The notes: generated by a model from the sequence alone, not told the origin. Positions 24,030 to 34,400 are shown, numbered from the stretch's first letter. The stretch is DNA of 52,821 bases from CALVGQ01 sp964369385 (GCA_964369385.1 CAYJEY010000015.1:1-52821), one strand, 5' to 3'. Program-made: numbers and translations.

Positions 24030-24584
24030 ATGGGGACTATTGAATTATTACTAATAGCACTAGGCCTATCAGCAGATGCATTTGCTGTTTCTGTCTGTCA
24101 TGGCTTAAAACTAAAACAAGTTAAGGTTAGCCAAGCATTAAATGCTGCGCTTCATTTTGGAATTTTTCAAGGTATTATGCCACTTATTGGTTATTTCATT
24201 GGAGAACAATTTTCACAATATCTCATTCCATATAATCAGTTTATTGCCTTCTTACTCCTAGCATTTTTAGGAATCAAGGTTATCTTGGAGTCATTCAAAC
24301 CAAAAGCAGAAGTCTGTATTGAGTGCGAGGAACAATCTATGCATCTTTTCATGAGTGCAGTTGCTACAAGTATTGATGCTTTAGCAATTGGTGTTTCCTT
24401 TGCTTTTCTACAAAATATCAACATCTTGTTTGCAGCGAGTAGTATTACTATCGTTACACTAATTGTCACTTTTATTGGTGTGTATATTGGCGCAAAAATA
24501 GGCCATAAATACGAAAAAAAAGCAGAACTTATTGGCGGAATCATTTTAGTTCTTCTCGCTTTTAAAATTCTACTTGGTTTATAA
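24030..24584 (+). CDS. mntP: Manganese efflux pump MntP
   Basis: A 184-residue membrane protein with six helices, exporting Mn(II). Both family repeats are present: GLSADAFAVSVCHGLK near the N terminus and ATSIDALAIGVSFAF in the second half, with the aspartates in each repeat thought to bind metal. A short cysteine pair (VCIECEE, central loop) is visible. It is monocistronic, with its own promoter and a UUCG-capped terminator. No manganese riboswitch is seen in the short leader. Confidence 0.95.
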   Translation: MGTIELLLIALGLSADAFAVSVCHGLKLKQVKVSQALNAALHFGIFQGIMPLIGYFIGEQFSQYLIPYNQFIAFLLLAFLGIKVILESFKPKAEVCIECEEQSMHLFMSAVATSIDALAIGVSFAFLQNINILFAASSITIVTLIVTFIGVYIGAKIGHKYEKKAELIGGIILVLLAFKILLGL

Positions 24585-24606
24585 ATCACTTTCGAGTGAT
24601 TTTTAT
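24584..24606. terminator. UUCG-loop terminator between mntP and phosphoesterase
   Basis: AATCACT-TTCG-AGTGATT (24584-24601), a stable tetraloop hairpin, followed by TTTATTTT. Placed between convergent genes. Confidence 0.85.
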
Positions 24607-25319
24607 TTTCCTTGTGCAATCATTTCAATTAAATCATTACTAATCAATGGTTCACTGGCAATGAACTCTATCATACTTTGTACATCATAAGAAACAGTTT
24701 GAATATCACATGAAATGTGCTTCTCTTGAATTGTAATGATTGCATAGTTAGCTTCACATGATCCTGTCTTAGGTTTTCCTACAGAACCTACATTTATGAA
24801 ATGTTTTTGATCAACTATCTGATAAAATGGTTGATGTGTATGACCACAAACAAGCACATCTTCACACATCTGTTTTGCAAGGCTAGACAACTGTGCCAAA
24901 TCATCATAAACATATTCCGTATTTGATGAAGGACTACCATGCACAAATAGAAGTTGAAAACTCCCAAATTTGATTGAAATTGATTTAGGCAAACTCTCCA
25001 AATAAGATTTATTTTCTTCACTAATTTGTGATAATGTAAAGATTTTTGAAGCTTTAGCAGTCAATTCGCTCTCACTCATCGTATCCACAATATTTTTATC
25101 AAAAATTATTGAATTTGCAATCATTTCATCGTGATTTCCTTGAACTACAAGGATTCTTTCACTCCTTATACGCTCAATTACCTCATTTGGAAATCCTAGA
25201 TAACCGACAATATCCCCTGTACAAACGATAAGATCGATGTTCTGATTTGAAATATGTTCAAGCACTGAATCAAGCGCAAAAACATTACTATGGATGTCAC
25301 TTATTGCTGCAATTCTCAT
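24603..25319 (-). CDS. Calcineurin-like metallophosphoesterase (YfcE/MPE family)
   Basis: A 238-residue cytosolic two-metal phosphoesterase. All family blocks are present: SDIHSN (7-12), GDIVGY, GNHDE (about 62-66), HGSPSS and GHTHQPF. The order and spacing match the YfcE-like/MPE phosphodiesterases. The substrate cannot be deduced; candidates are phosphodiesters or nucleotides. Monocistronic, with SD GGAG a few bases upstream of the ATG. Confidence 0.93.
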   Translation of the reverse strand: MRIAAISDIHSNVFALDSVLEHISNQNIDLIVCTGDIVGYLGFPNEVIERIRSERILVVQGNHDEMIANSIIFDKNIVDTMSESELTAKASKIFTLSQISEENKSYLESLPKSISIKFGSFQLLFVHGSPSSNTEYVYDDLAQLSSLAKQMCEDVLVCGHTHQPFYQIVDQKHFINVGSVGKPKTGSCEANYAIITIQEKHISCDIQTVSYDVQSMIEFIASEPLISNDLIEMIAQGK

Positions 25320-25391
25320 AAAAAATCTCCTCTACTACACGTATAAACTATCATACTTGAGTGTAATAGAGAAGTCAATTGATACATAGGT

Positions 25392-25601
25392 CTATTGAAT
25401 AACCCATCCTAAGCATTCGCTTGTAATACGTTCTTCATCAGGTAAGTGACAAACTTGCAAGTATTTAATTGAATACTCATCTTTCGGATCTTGATCAGCA
25501 AGTTTAATTAGAATTGAATCAAGAGTAGTCAGTGTAGAATGAATCCACTCTTTATTAACTCCTGGGCGAAACATCTGGATATTAGCTTTTTTATACTCCA
25601 T
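25392..25601 (-). CDS. Small conserved-looking protein, unknown
   Basis: A 69-residue acidic soluble protein with a good SD (AAAGGAG, eight bases before ATG). It has no membrane segment. It reads MEYKKANIQMFRPGVNKE then WIHSTLTTLDSILIKLAD, an amphipathic helix, and ends GWVIQ. I do not recognise a family. It stands alone between the phosphoesterase and the divergent XRE gene. Confidence 0.65.
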   Translation of the reverse strand: MEYKKANIQMFRPGVNKEWIHSTLTTLDSILIKLADQDPKDEYSIKYLQVCHLPDEERITSECLGWVIQ

Positions 25602-25705
25602 AATTTATCTCCTTTATCAAATTATTCTATATTATTATAACGCTATTACCATGTGTTAATCAACCCAAACATTACATAAACTAATGGTATGAGGTGGTGT
25701 TTGAC

Positions 25706-26062
25706 TTGGAACAGAAGGAAAAAAACATAAATGTAAAAATTGGCGAAAGAATTAAGTATTATCGTGAGAAGTCTGGACTTACTCAAGAAAAGTTAGCTGA
25801 TTTACTCGGTATGGGTCCAAAAAATCTATCAAGTGTTGAGCGTGGATGTGTAGGTGTTTCCATCACAACTTTAATCAAAATTTGTAAAATTCTTTCAATT
25901 TCATCAGATCAATTGTTGTTTGAGCATACGCATGAAAATCAAATTGATTTTCTCTGTTCAAGACTTCAACGTTTGAATCCCCACGATTTCGCTGATATCA
26001 ATGATGTAATTTCAAAATTAATCGCAACTGTCATTTATGAAGATGAGGATACAGAGCTGTAA
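25706..26062 (+). CDS. XRE-family helix-turn-helix regulator
   Basis: A 118-residue DNA-binding protein. The Cro/C1-type HTH spans about residues 10-65 (IGERIKYYREKSGLTQEKLADLLGMGPKNLSSVERG, then VSITTLIKICKILSI). The remaining 50 residues form a possible dimerisation helix. TTG 25706 is the favoured start because GAGGTG ends nine bases before it; GTG 25694 overlaps that SD. The target is unknown. It is divergent from the 69-residue protein gene. Confidence 0.85.
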   Translation: MEQKEKNINVKIGERIKYYREKSGLTQEKLADLLGMGPKNLSSVERGCVGVSITTLIKICKILSISSDQLLFEHTHENQIDFLCSRLQRLNPHDFADINDVISKLIATVIYEDEDTEL

Positions 26063-26085
26063 AGTTTAAACTTTACAGTTTTTTT
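26057..26085 (+). terminator. Terminator of the XRE gene
   Basis: CTGTAAAGTTTAAACTTTACAG is a 22-bp perfect palindrome overlapping the stop codon, followed by seven T. Confidence 0.85.
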
Positions 26086-26124
26086 ATATGCTATAATATT
26101 TGTAAAAAGATGAGGAAAACTAAA

Positions 26125-27114
26125 ATGATAAAATTAGCATTTATTGGTGCAGGTCGTCACGCCTCACAAAATCTCTATCCATCAGCACTACTTTGTGGCG
26201 CTAAAATTACTGCAGTAGCGACAAGAAATAAGACTAGCGCACAAGCTGCTATTCATCGTTTTGGATTAATCGATGCTACAGCTTATGATGATCATAAGAA
26301 GATGTTAGCGGAAGCAGATATTGATGGTGTCATCATTTCTACAGGAATTGAAAATCAGTTCGATTTGGTATTAGATGTTATTGCTGCTAAAAAGCCCTTC
26401 CTTGTTGAAAAACCACTGGGACTCAGTGAGGCTCAGGCACATCAAGTAGCACAGTTGGCACAAGAAAACCAAGTCATGGGTTGTGTTGCCTTCATGAAGC
26501 GCTTTGCACCTGCTCACACGCTTCTAAAGAAAGCTATAGACCACCAAATAGGTAAACCACTTTCTTTCAATGCGATGATGTCAGTAGATTGTAGCTCTTT
26601 TGTTGAAAACGATGAAATGATGTTAAAATGTGCCATGATTCATTATCTAGATTTAGCAAGGTATTTCTTCGGTGAGATTCAAGAAGTTCGAGGATTTTCG
26701 CACAACATCAATGATTCTACAAATTTAACTTTCAGTGTTTTGTTTGAAAATAACGTTTGTGGTAATATGTACTTCTCTAGCAATAAAGCATGGACACGTC
26801 ATGATGAATTCTTTATTGTCACAGGAGAAGAAGGATATGCTAAAGTTAATGATTTCAGTAAGTTTACCCTTCATCAAGCAACTGATGATGCTGGTGATTG
26901 GCAAACCCTTAGTGAATGTGATCTTGTACAAACGCCAGCGACAAGCACAATGAGTGGTGGTGAGCGTGATTTATATATCAATGGATTCGTAGGTGAGATT
27001 AACTATTTCATTAGTTGTCTTTCTAATCAAGAAACCCCACATAACAATCTATGGGATAATGTAGCGACAATGAAAGCATGTGAGGATGTCCTTTGTGCTT
27101 GTCATACAAAGTAA
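26125..27114 (+). CDS. Gfo/Idh/MocA-family NAD(P)-dependent oxidoreductase
   Basis: A 329-residue sugar or cyclitol dehydrogenase-type protein. The N-terminal Rossmann motif is FIGAGRHAS (5-13) and the family hallmark EKP occurs in FLVEKPLGLSEAQA (about 92-105). The C-terminal alpha/beta domain contains the substrate-side HYLDLARYFFG. ATG 26125 is used because GAGG lies ten bases upstream of it; an in-frame ATG at 26110 overlaps that SD. Substrate is unknown. It is monocistronic, ending at a large terminator hairpin. Confidence 0.9.
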   Translation: MIKLAFIGAGRHASQNLYPSALLCGAKITAVATRNKTSAQAAIHRFGLIDATAYDDHKKMLAEADIDGVIISTGIENQFDLVLDVIAAKKPFLVEKPLGLSEAQAHQVAQLAQENQVMGCVAFMKRFAPAHTLLKKAIDHQIGKPLSFNAMMSVDCSSFVENDEMMLKCAMIHYLDLARYFFGEIQEVRGFSHNINDSTNLTFSVLFENNVCGNMYFSSNKAWTRHDEFFIVTGEEGYAKVNDFSKFTLHQATDDAGDWQTLSECDLVQTPATSTMSGGERDLYINGFVGEINYFISCLSNQETPHNNLWDNVATMKACEDVLCACHTK

Positions 27115-27116
27115 GT

Positions 27117-27164
27117 AAAAAGCTGTAGCTTCATCAACGTGTTGATGAGACCACAGCTTTTTTT
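27117..27164. terminator. Large bidirectional terminator hairpin, copy A
   Basis: Outer stem AAGCTGT/ACAGCTT and inner perfect palindrome TCATCAACGTGTTGATGA (27131-27148), followed by seven T. It serves the convergent Gfo/Idh and PTS operon ends. A near copy lies at 31402-31445. Confidence 0.85.
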
Positions 27165-27172
27165 ATTCCAAA

Positions 27173-27484
27173 TTATTTGTTATGCATGAATTTATACATT
27201 GCAATAAACTCTTCTGCGATCAGCTTGAAGCTATCTGTGCTCATCATTTGATCCTCAGCATGCATTAAGATTAAATCAAGTTTAACTTCTATCCCTTGCG
27301 CTACTGTTTGAATCAATCCTGCGTGTGCAAGGTGTCCTTCTCTAAAAGCTTCGTATCCCTCTATGATTAATTCATCAGCTCTATCAAAATTACCTGCTTT
27401 AGCTTGCTGAATAGCCTCAACGTAAATAGATCTTGCAAGGCCTACTTGACTAATTATTTTAAAACTAATTGTTTCTAAATCCAT
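27173..27484 (-). CDS. PTS lactose/cellobiose-type EIIA
   Basis: A 103-residue helical phosphocarrier, trimeric in the family. The phosphorylated histidine is His75 in LILMHAEDQMM; most relatives read HAQDHLM, so the second position is Gln rather than His here. It takes phosphate from HPr and passes it to the IIB encoded just upstream. It is last in the operon IIC-GH1-IIB-IIA; its ATG abuts the IIB stop. Confidence 0.93.
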   Translation of the reverse strand: MDLETISFKIISQVGLARSIYVEAIQQAKAGNFDRADELIIEGYEAFREGHLAHAGLIQTVAQGIEVKLDLILMHAEDQMMSTDSFKLIAEEFIAMYKFMHNK

Positions 27485-27777
27485 TATTTCATCCCCTTCA
27501 AAGCCTGCTCTAAGACTTTTTTTCCATTTACCATGCCATAAGCTTGAATATCAATTAACTCCACTGGACAATTTACTGCTTTTTTCACTTTTTCTAATTC
27601 AAAGCGTACCTGAGGACCTAGTAAAATAATATCAGCATCCTTATGTGTACTTACTTCACTTACAGGATATGCATTAATTGTACACTCTACATTTTGTTCC
27701 TCTGCTTCTTTAATCATTTTTGAAACAAGAATACTTGTTGACATACCTTGATTACATAGTAACACAATCGTTTTCAT
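27484..27777 (-). CDS. PTS lactose/cellobiose-type EIIB
   Basis: A 97-residue phosphocarrier with the active cysteine at residue 8 in LLCNQGMSTSILV. It relays phosphate from IIA to the sugar in IIC. Its start codon lies 26 bp inside the end of the GH1 gene, with SD GGAGG, so translation is coupled. Confidence 0.94.
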   Translation of the reverse strand: MKTIVLLCNQGMSTSILVSKMIKEAEEQNVECTINAYPVSEVSTHKDADIILLGPQVRFELEKVKKAVNCPVELIDIQAYGMVNGKKVLEQALKGMK

Positions 27778-29209
27778 TTAAATTTCCTCCATTTGTCTTA
27801 ATTACTTCTTTATACCACTCAAAAGATTTCTTTTTATACCGTGAAAGACTTCCTTGACCATTATTATCTTTATCTACATAAACAAATCCATAACGCTTTT
27901 TCATCTCTCCTGTAGTGAATGATACAATGTCAATACATCCCCATGGTGTATACCCCATGACCTCTACACCATCAATCTCTATCGCTTTTTGCATCTCTTC
28001 AATATGAGCTTTTAGGTATGAAATTCGATAAGAATCATCGCACTTATTATTTTCATCTAAAACATCGATTTCTCCAAATCCATTTTCAACAATAAATATT
28101 GGTGTTTCATAACGTTCATACAAACTACTTAAAACATATCGTAACCCGGTTGGGTCGATTGTCCACCCCCACTTACTTGCTTTAACGTGTGGATTTTCAA
28201 CTGAAAACTCATTCCCCCCATTTAGTGTATTAGCAGCACTCACCTGATTACCATGTCTTACAGTATTGCTCATATAATAACTGATTCCAATATAGTCGAC
28301 TGTTCCTTCATTTAAGATACGTTCATCTTCTTCGTGCATTTTAATTTCATATCCTTTGCGTTCCCATTCCTTCAAAGCATAGTTACTGTAATGACCTCGC
28401 ACATGGACATCACAGAAGAAATAACGATCTCGCATCATTTCTTGTGCTAGCATAATGTCTTTCGGATTACATGAATAAGGATAAATAGGTACCATCGCTA
28501 CCATGCAACCAATTTCAAAGTTCGGATTTATCTTTTTGCCTTCAATCACAACTTGAGCACTTGCCACTAGTTGATGATGTACTGTTTGATACATCGCTTC
28601 TTCAGCATTTTCAAACTTAGAGTAAAGCACTCCTGAACAAGTCCAACCAAATATATCATTATGATAATTTTTTTGATTATTTATCTCATTAAATGTCATC
28701 CAGTATTTCACTTTTTCTTTATATCTTTCCATTACACATAGGCTATATTTTACAAAAAAGTCTATACACTTACGATTATACCATCCTCCGTACTCTTTTA
28801 CTAAGTGAAGCGGCATTTCAAAGTGACTTAATGTGATAACTGGTTCAATTCCATTAGATATTAGTGTATCAAACAAATCATCATAAAATTTTAGTCCTTC
28901 TTCATTTGGTGATTCTTCATCCCCTTTTGGAAAAATGCGACTCCAAGCAATTGATGTTCTTAAACATTTAAAACCCATTTCTTTAAATAATTTAATATCT
29001 TCTTTATAACGATGATAAAAATCAATCGCTTCATGATTCGGATAAAATTCATTTGGATAAATACATTTATGAATATCTCTTTGTTGCTCATGAGTTCCTG
29101 CACTCATTACATCAGCAACACTTAATCCTTTGTTTCCTTGGTCATATCCCCCTTCAATTTGGTGCGCCGACACTGCGCCACCCCATAAGAAATTCTCAGG
29201 AAAAATCAT
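27752..29209 (-). CDS. GH1 6-phospho-beta-glycosidase, second copy
   Basis: A 485-residue GH1 enzyme that cleaves the phosphorylated disaccharide or glycoside delivered by the same operon's PTS. The acid/base is in TFNEINN and the nucleophile in FIVENGFGEID, with the phosphate-site motif KKRYGFVYVDKD. ATG at 29209 is chosen: GAGGGAG precedes it by nine bases and it follows directly after the IIC stop, while the in-frame ATG at 29236 lies within the IIC gene. It is clearly related to, but different from, the sulfatase-linked GH1; this one has the standard SHFEMPLHL. Confidence 0.94.
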   Translation of the reverse strand: MIFPENFLWGGAVSAHQIEGGYDQGNKGLSVADVMSAGTHEQQRDIHKCIYPNEFYPNHEAIDFYHRYKEDIKLFKEMGFKCLRTSIAWSRIFPKGDEESPNEEGLKFYDDLFDTLISNGIEPVITLSHFEMPLHLVKEYGGWYNRKCIDFFVKYSLCVMERYKEKVKYWMTFNEINNQKNYHNDIFGWTCSGVLYSKFENAEEAMYQTVHHQLVASAQVVIEGKKINPNFEIGCMVAMVPIYPYSCNPKDIMLAQEMMRDRYFFCDVHVRGHYSNYALKEWERKGYEIKMHEEDERILNEGTVDYIGISYYMSNTVRHGNQVSAANTLNGGNEFSVENPHVKASKWGWTIDPTGLRYVLSSLYERYETPIFIVENGFGEIDVLDENNKCDDSYRISYLKAHIEEMQKAIEIDGVEVMGYTPWGCIDIVSFTTGEMKKRYGFVYVDKDNNGQGSLSRYKKKSFEWYKEVIKTNGGNLNENDCVTM

Positions 29210-29210
29210 T

Positions 29211-30506
29211 TTATTCTGCTCCCTCAACCGTTTCATTTTTAACTAATTGTTTATCCATAGCTACGACAAACGGTAAATAAACAAATGTCGACATTGCAAT
29301 GATAATTATCTGTAACACTGCTCCCGCAACACCACTTAAGATAAATCCTGATAATACTGGAGGCATTGTCCAAGGAACTTGTACTGCTGTAAATGGTGCA
29401 ATAACTCCAAAAGTAATTGATAAATAAATGAGTGTATATGCAATTACTGGTACTAGAATAAATGGAATAAGCATTAACGGATTATAAACGATTGGTAATC
29501 CGAATATTACTGGTTCATTGATATTAAATATCCCTGGTACTAATGATAATTTAGAAATACTTTTAAGTTGTTTAGATTTTGCAGCTATAAGTATAGCAAT
29601 TAACAATCCCAATGTGATTCCTACTCCACCAAACTTCACAAAAATATCTATCAACTGTGGCGTAACAATGCGTGCCCCATTTTCGATTGTGTTTAGTCCT
29701 TGTTCTGCTAATTCAGCATTGGCAAGTGAGTTTGCAGTTAAAATTGGTGCAACAATTCCCATAACAATATTTGGTCCATGAATCCCTGCCCAGAAAAGAA
29801 CTACCATTAATAAACAAATAATTAATCCACCAAAATAGCTATCTGATAAATTTTGTAGTGGAATTTGTAGTGTTTGGAAGATTAACTCCGGTAATGTTGT
29901 ACCATAAGTTAATATAACTTGATATACAATAGTAGCTCCTGTAAAAATTATAAATGCTGGAATCAATGCAGAGAAAGCATTTGCTACTCCTGCAGGTACA
30001 CCTTCCGGCATTTTAATTGTGATTTTCTTTTTCACAAACCAACAAAATACACGACTAGCAATTAATCCTACAAGAATCGCTGTAATAACTCCCTGTCCAC
30101 CTGTCCAAGTTTTTGGGATAACGCCACCAATTACTTCTCCATTTGGTGCAACAGTTGTTGATGCTGTAACAATTAGAAATGCTACTAATGATGTTACTGC
30201 TGATGACATTCCATCTACACCTTCATTTTTAGCAAAGGCATATCCAATACCTAACACTGATACAATTGCTAAAATATCAAATGTAGAGCCTACTGCTTGA
30301 TTTAATCCTGCATTCCACGTTGGTCCAAAAGTACTTGCCATAAAATCAGCGTAGCCAGTGATTGGAAGGTTTGCAACTAATAGAAATAAAGACCCAATTA
30401 ATGTAATCGGCATCGTTAGTACAAAACCATCTTTTAATGCTAATAATGTTTTAGTTCCTGAAAGCTTAACCATAACTTCTAATGCTTTGTTAAAAAAATT
30501 TTTCAT
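29211..30506 (-). CDS. PTS lactose/cellobiose-type EIIC permease
   Basis: A 431-residue membrane permease with about ten helices, forming the translocation channel. The start (MVKLSGTKTLLALKDGFVLTMPITLIGSLFLLVANLP) and NINEPVIFGLPIVYNPLM, the conserved substrate-site loop, are characteristic of cellobiose/diacetylchitobiose-type IIC. First gene of the operon, with SD GGGGAGAT. Substrate could be cellobiose, chitobiose or an aryl-glucoside; sequence alone does not decide. Confidence 0.94.
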   Translation of the reverse strand: MKNFFNKALEVMVKLSGTKTLLALKDGFVLTMPITLIGSLFLLVANLPITGYADFMASTFGPTWNAGLNQAVGSTFDILAIVSVLGIGYAFAKNEGVDGMSSAVTSLVAFLIVTASTTVAPNGEVIGGVIPKTWTGGQGVITAILVGLIASRVFCWFVKKKITIKMPEGVPAGVANAFSALIPAFIIFTGATIVYQVILTYGTTLPELIFQTLQIPLQNLSDSYFGGLIICLLMVVLFWAGIHGPNIVMGIVAPILTANSLANAELAEQGLNTIENGARIVTPQLIDIFVKFGGVGITLGLLIAILIAAKSKQLKSISKLSLVPGIFNINEPVIFGLPIVYNPLMLIPFILVPVIAYTLIYLSITFGVIAPFTAVQVPWTMPPVLSGFILSGVAGAVLQIIIIAMSTFVYLPFVVAMDKQLVKNETVEGAE

Positions 30507-30520
30507 GATATCTCCCCTTT

Positions 30521-30621
30521 TATTTAGTCGAATATTTATAATTCATTCGAATGACATTGATATAGTATCACATTATGTAAGCGCTGTAAACACTATTTTG
30601 ATGAATTTATTCGAATAAATT
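30521..30621. promoter_or_regulatory. GntR operator cluster and cre site in divergent promoter region
   Basis: Three sites are centred on TCGA. AATTTATTCGAATAAATT (30604-30621) is an 18-bp perfect palindrome. TCATTCGAATGA (30543-30554) is a 12-bp palindrome. A weaker copy TTTAGTCGAATATTT is near 30529. Centres are 19 and 64 bp apart. Between them TGTAAGCGCTGTAA (30576-30589) matches cre with one mismatch. They lie between the divergent PTS operon and the gntR gene and could loop together. Confidence 0.7.
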
Positions 30622-30685
30622 GAATTTATCTTTTTTTTATTTTATAATAAAATAAGAATCAATCAGACTAAGTGAGGTAATATAA

Positions 30686-31387
30686 ATGAAAATAAATACA
30701 CTAAAAGATACACTTATTCATGAAATTAATTCAGGAATATTCACGAATAAGAAGTTTCCAACAGAAGATCAACTAATAAAACAATATGGTGTTACTCGTT
30801 ATACCCTGCGACGTGTGATTGATGAACTTGTAGATCTTGGTCTTGTCTATAAGGTACAAGGAAGTGGCGTATACATTCGTGAAAGTAAAAGAGAAGGTTA
30901 TTTACCTTTATCTAGTACAAATGGTATTACAAACGATTTGCCTGGTGCTGATTTATCAACGAGTGTTATATCTCTAGAGTTGCTACCTGCAAGTCAAAAA
31001 GATAAAATAGACTTCAAATGTGATGAAAATTTCGAAGTCTATCATGTGAATCGTTTACGTCTTATTGATGGGGAACCATTTTGCTTAGAATACTCACGAT
31101 TTAGTAAGAAATATATTACTTACTTAAATAATGAAATCATTTCGGAATCAATTTTCAAGTATATTAATGAAGCATTCAAATTAGAAATTGGTTTTGCTGA
31201 TAAAATTATCGAGGGAGCAAAACTCAATTCAACAGACGCGAATCAATTAAATTTATTTGAAAATGATCCATCAATTGTAATTTACGATACTATTTACTTG
31301 AAGACTGGTGAAATCTTTAATTGCAGTCAAGTACTTTATCACTATAAAAAAGTTAAATTTTTCGATCTTGCCAAATATAAAAAATAA
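30686..31387 (+). CDS. GntR-family (HutC/UTRA) sugar-operon regulator
   Basis: A 233-residue repressor. The winged helix spans 1-70 (FPTEDQLIKQYGVTRYTLRRVIDELVDLGLVYKVQGSGVYI) and the UTRA effector domain about 90-230 (RLRLIDGEPFCLEYSRF). In the family, UTRA proteins bind a phosphorylated sugar and release DNA. It is divergent from the PTS/GH1 operon, with the palindromic operators between them, so it very likely represses that operon and itself until the 6-phospho-sugar appears. Confidence 0.92.
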   Translation: MKINTLKDTLIHEINSGIFTNKKFPTEDQLIKQYGVTRYTLRRVIDELVDLGLVYKVQGSGVYIRESKREGYLPLSSTNGITNDLPGADLSTSVISLELLPASQKDKIDFKCDENFEVYHVNRLRLIDGEPFCLEYSRFSKKYITYLNNEIISESIFKYINEAFKLEIGFADKIIEGAKLNSTDANQLNLFENDPSIVIYDTIYLKTGEIFNCSQVLYHYKKVKFFDLAKYKK

Positions 31388-31401
31388 CTATATAAAGATA
31401 A

Positions 31402-31445
31402 AAGCTGCAATCTCATCAACATGTTGATGAGACTACAGCTTTTTT
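31402..31445. terminator. Large bidirectional terminator hairpin, copy B
   Basis: Outer stem AAGCTG/CAGCTT around the perfect palindrome CTCATCAACATGTTGATGAG (31412-31431), followed by six T. Nearly identical to copy A 4.3 kb away and in the same orientation. It serves gntR and the convergent c-di-GMP gene. Confidence 0.85.
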
Positions 31446-34400
31446 AATACTCTTGATAAATGTTAAATTTGTTCTTTCCTTCATTCTTTGATTTATAGAG
31501 TGCTTTATCTGCTTTATGATTCAGTTTTTCATAATCATTTCCATGCTCTGGAATGAGGGCAACACCAATACTTACACCTACTTTTTCTAAATTCAAATTA
31601 CGAATGGAAATTTTACTTACCTGTTCTACAATTCGTTGCACAATTTCTTCTATTTCTAATCTAGATGAACAATTTTGTAACAGCAAAACAAATTCATCAC
31701 CACCCATTCTCCCAAGGATGTCATCACTCCGTAATACACTTCTTACCGCTCTTACAAAGTCTTGGAGGTAGATATCACCTGTTTGATGGCCATAGGTATC
31801 ATTAATCTCTTTAAAATTGTCCACATCCAACAAGACAAGCGCTTGCACTTTATCACTGAGTTCTGCTTCATGTATCGCATCTGTGATTTTCTCTACTGCT
31901 GTTGCCCTCGAATACGTACGAGTTAACGTATCGGTTTCCATGCTTTTTTGAAGACTGTTTGTCAAGAAGTAACTTGACTCTAAGGCTTTCATTAAATCCT
32001 TTCTATTTTGATTTGAAAAATGAATATTAATTGCAAAATAACTAAAGAACACGATTGCTAATCCGATCGCAAAAATAAGAATGTTATTAGTTATTGTCGA
32101 TGTCATTGCTTCATTAACTTCTGCTAGCACTATACTTACGATACACCAATCTGTTCCAGGCACACGAATCATCACCGCAGAACGCTCTTGTCCATTCACA
32201 AAGTAATTCAATAAGACACTGTTGCCTTCTTCCATGTCTTCACGAATTGATTCTACTGTATGACCATTTTGTATATCTAAAGTTCCAATAAAGCTGTACA
32301 TATCTCCATCTTTGTATAAATTATCACTACTTCCACTAAGCACTAGCGCTGTACCATCGACTTCACATAAGTGAAAATAGGCTTCTCCACCAAAACTTTT
32401 TAAATCAAGTACTTGTGAGAATTCATCTAAGTAGTTTTTAGCTATAGCTTCCCCAACTTTAGTCCCTGTCTCATCATAAACATTGGTAGACAGCAATAAG
32501 ATACTTCTTTGCGTTATGCTCTCAATCATTGGGCTATGAATGTAAACTTCATTTCCATCAACTTTTCCATAGTAATCACTTACATCAACCGATAAAACTT
32601 CATTGTTCCCATTGATTGCAGGGCTACCATCAATTGAGATGTACATATCACTAAATGTTGATAATTCTTGAAGTTGTTGCAAAGTTTCGCTCAATAATTG
32701 CTCATCTTCAATAACTTGTGATATTGCAATAGAAGAAAGTCGCAAATTACTTCTTGAATCATCTACGACCACAGCGACTTTATCTACCATTCCTGTTGAA
32801 ATTTCGACAAGGAAAGAATCACTCATATCCTTCACGGAATTAGCACTTTGATCTGCAAAGACAAAAATGCCAATAGCTACAAACATTGCGATGAACACAC
32901 CACCCCAATACATCAGGATATTGTTTTTTCTTACTTGTTCAGAATTAAATGTAAATTCATTTAATTCTGTATCAATTTTGTTGTGTTGTTCTTTCTGCTT
33001 TTGAATATTTTCTGCTGATACAATGTACATTTCATCTAGCGACATCGGCTTAGAAAAGAGATAACCTTGTGAATAATGAACTCCACATCCAACTAATCTT
33101 TTTTGCATTGACGCTGTTTCTACAAACTCTGCAATCAGCTTCACTTCCATTTTTTTACCCATATAAGAAATACTTTCAAGTATTTGCTCATAACTTACAT
33201 CTGTTCCTAACAATTGTGTTAATGAACCATTAATTTTAATGAAATCAATATCCAGATTTCCAATTTCAATAAAATTTGAATATCCTGCTCCAAAATCATC
33301 GACCGCAACTTTAATGCCATACTGTTTTACACGATGAATAAAATCACGTAGTATCTCAGGATTTTCTACACGCTCGGTTTCTACAATCTCAAAGATAAAA
33401 TGACCTGGTCTTTTCATTGAATCAAGCTTTTTAAAAAGTTTTACCATGAATTCTTCTGATATTACATCATAATACGAAATATTCAGCGTGATGATTTCAT
33501 CTCGATCTCCGAACAAGTCAAGCACTTTCATGACCATCACTTCACTTAGTTGAAGATATAAATCATATTTCTTTGATATTTCCATAAAATCTCCAGGAAA
33601 TAATATTTTCCCATCTTCATCACGAATACGCATCAGTGCTTCATAGCAGTAAAACGTATTGCTTAGGTTATCGTGAATTCCTTGAAAATAAGGAAGTATC
33701 TCATTATTGTCAATAGCGCTTTTTATTATCTTAACCATTTTAAAATCTTCATTGATTTCTTGATTTGCACTTTCTTTCATCTCTTCTACATAAAATAGTG
33801 GTTGACTCATTTGAGCTAAGTACTTTGCATGTTTTTTTAGATTATGTATTTTCATTCCCTTCACAGTAATCACAAAACGGTTTTCATATGGGATAATAAA
33901 ATCAGTTTTTTCAATCGCGTTAAAAATAGTCTGTGCAACTCGTATAAATCTCTCTGGCGATAAGTTGCGCTCAATTGTGAAATAAATAGAAGTATCATCG
34001 TACATATATAAATTGAAATTAAAACGTGGGTATTCTTCTGCTATCACGTATTGAATATTTTCAATGTTATATCTAAATAACTCATCATAAGCTTGGCTAC
34101 CATGTTTTTGAATAAGTTGACTTACATTTTCTACTTGGATGAAACAAATGTATTTTTCTTGATCTTCTTCTTGTTCCAGCAAGAACTGAGTAGTTGACTT
34201 TAATCCTAATTTATTTCCATAAGAAATTCGATTTTTCATCCGATTTTCTACATCCATCAATGATTTTAATACACTATCATCACTACTACCATCTAGTGTT
34301 TCTTGAACTTTTTCAATTTGTGTAATCAATTCATCATTTTCGTTGAATAGACCTTCAATTGATGAAAAAGCATCTAAATTAAAATTAATGTAACTTTCTT

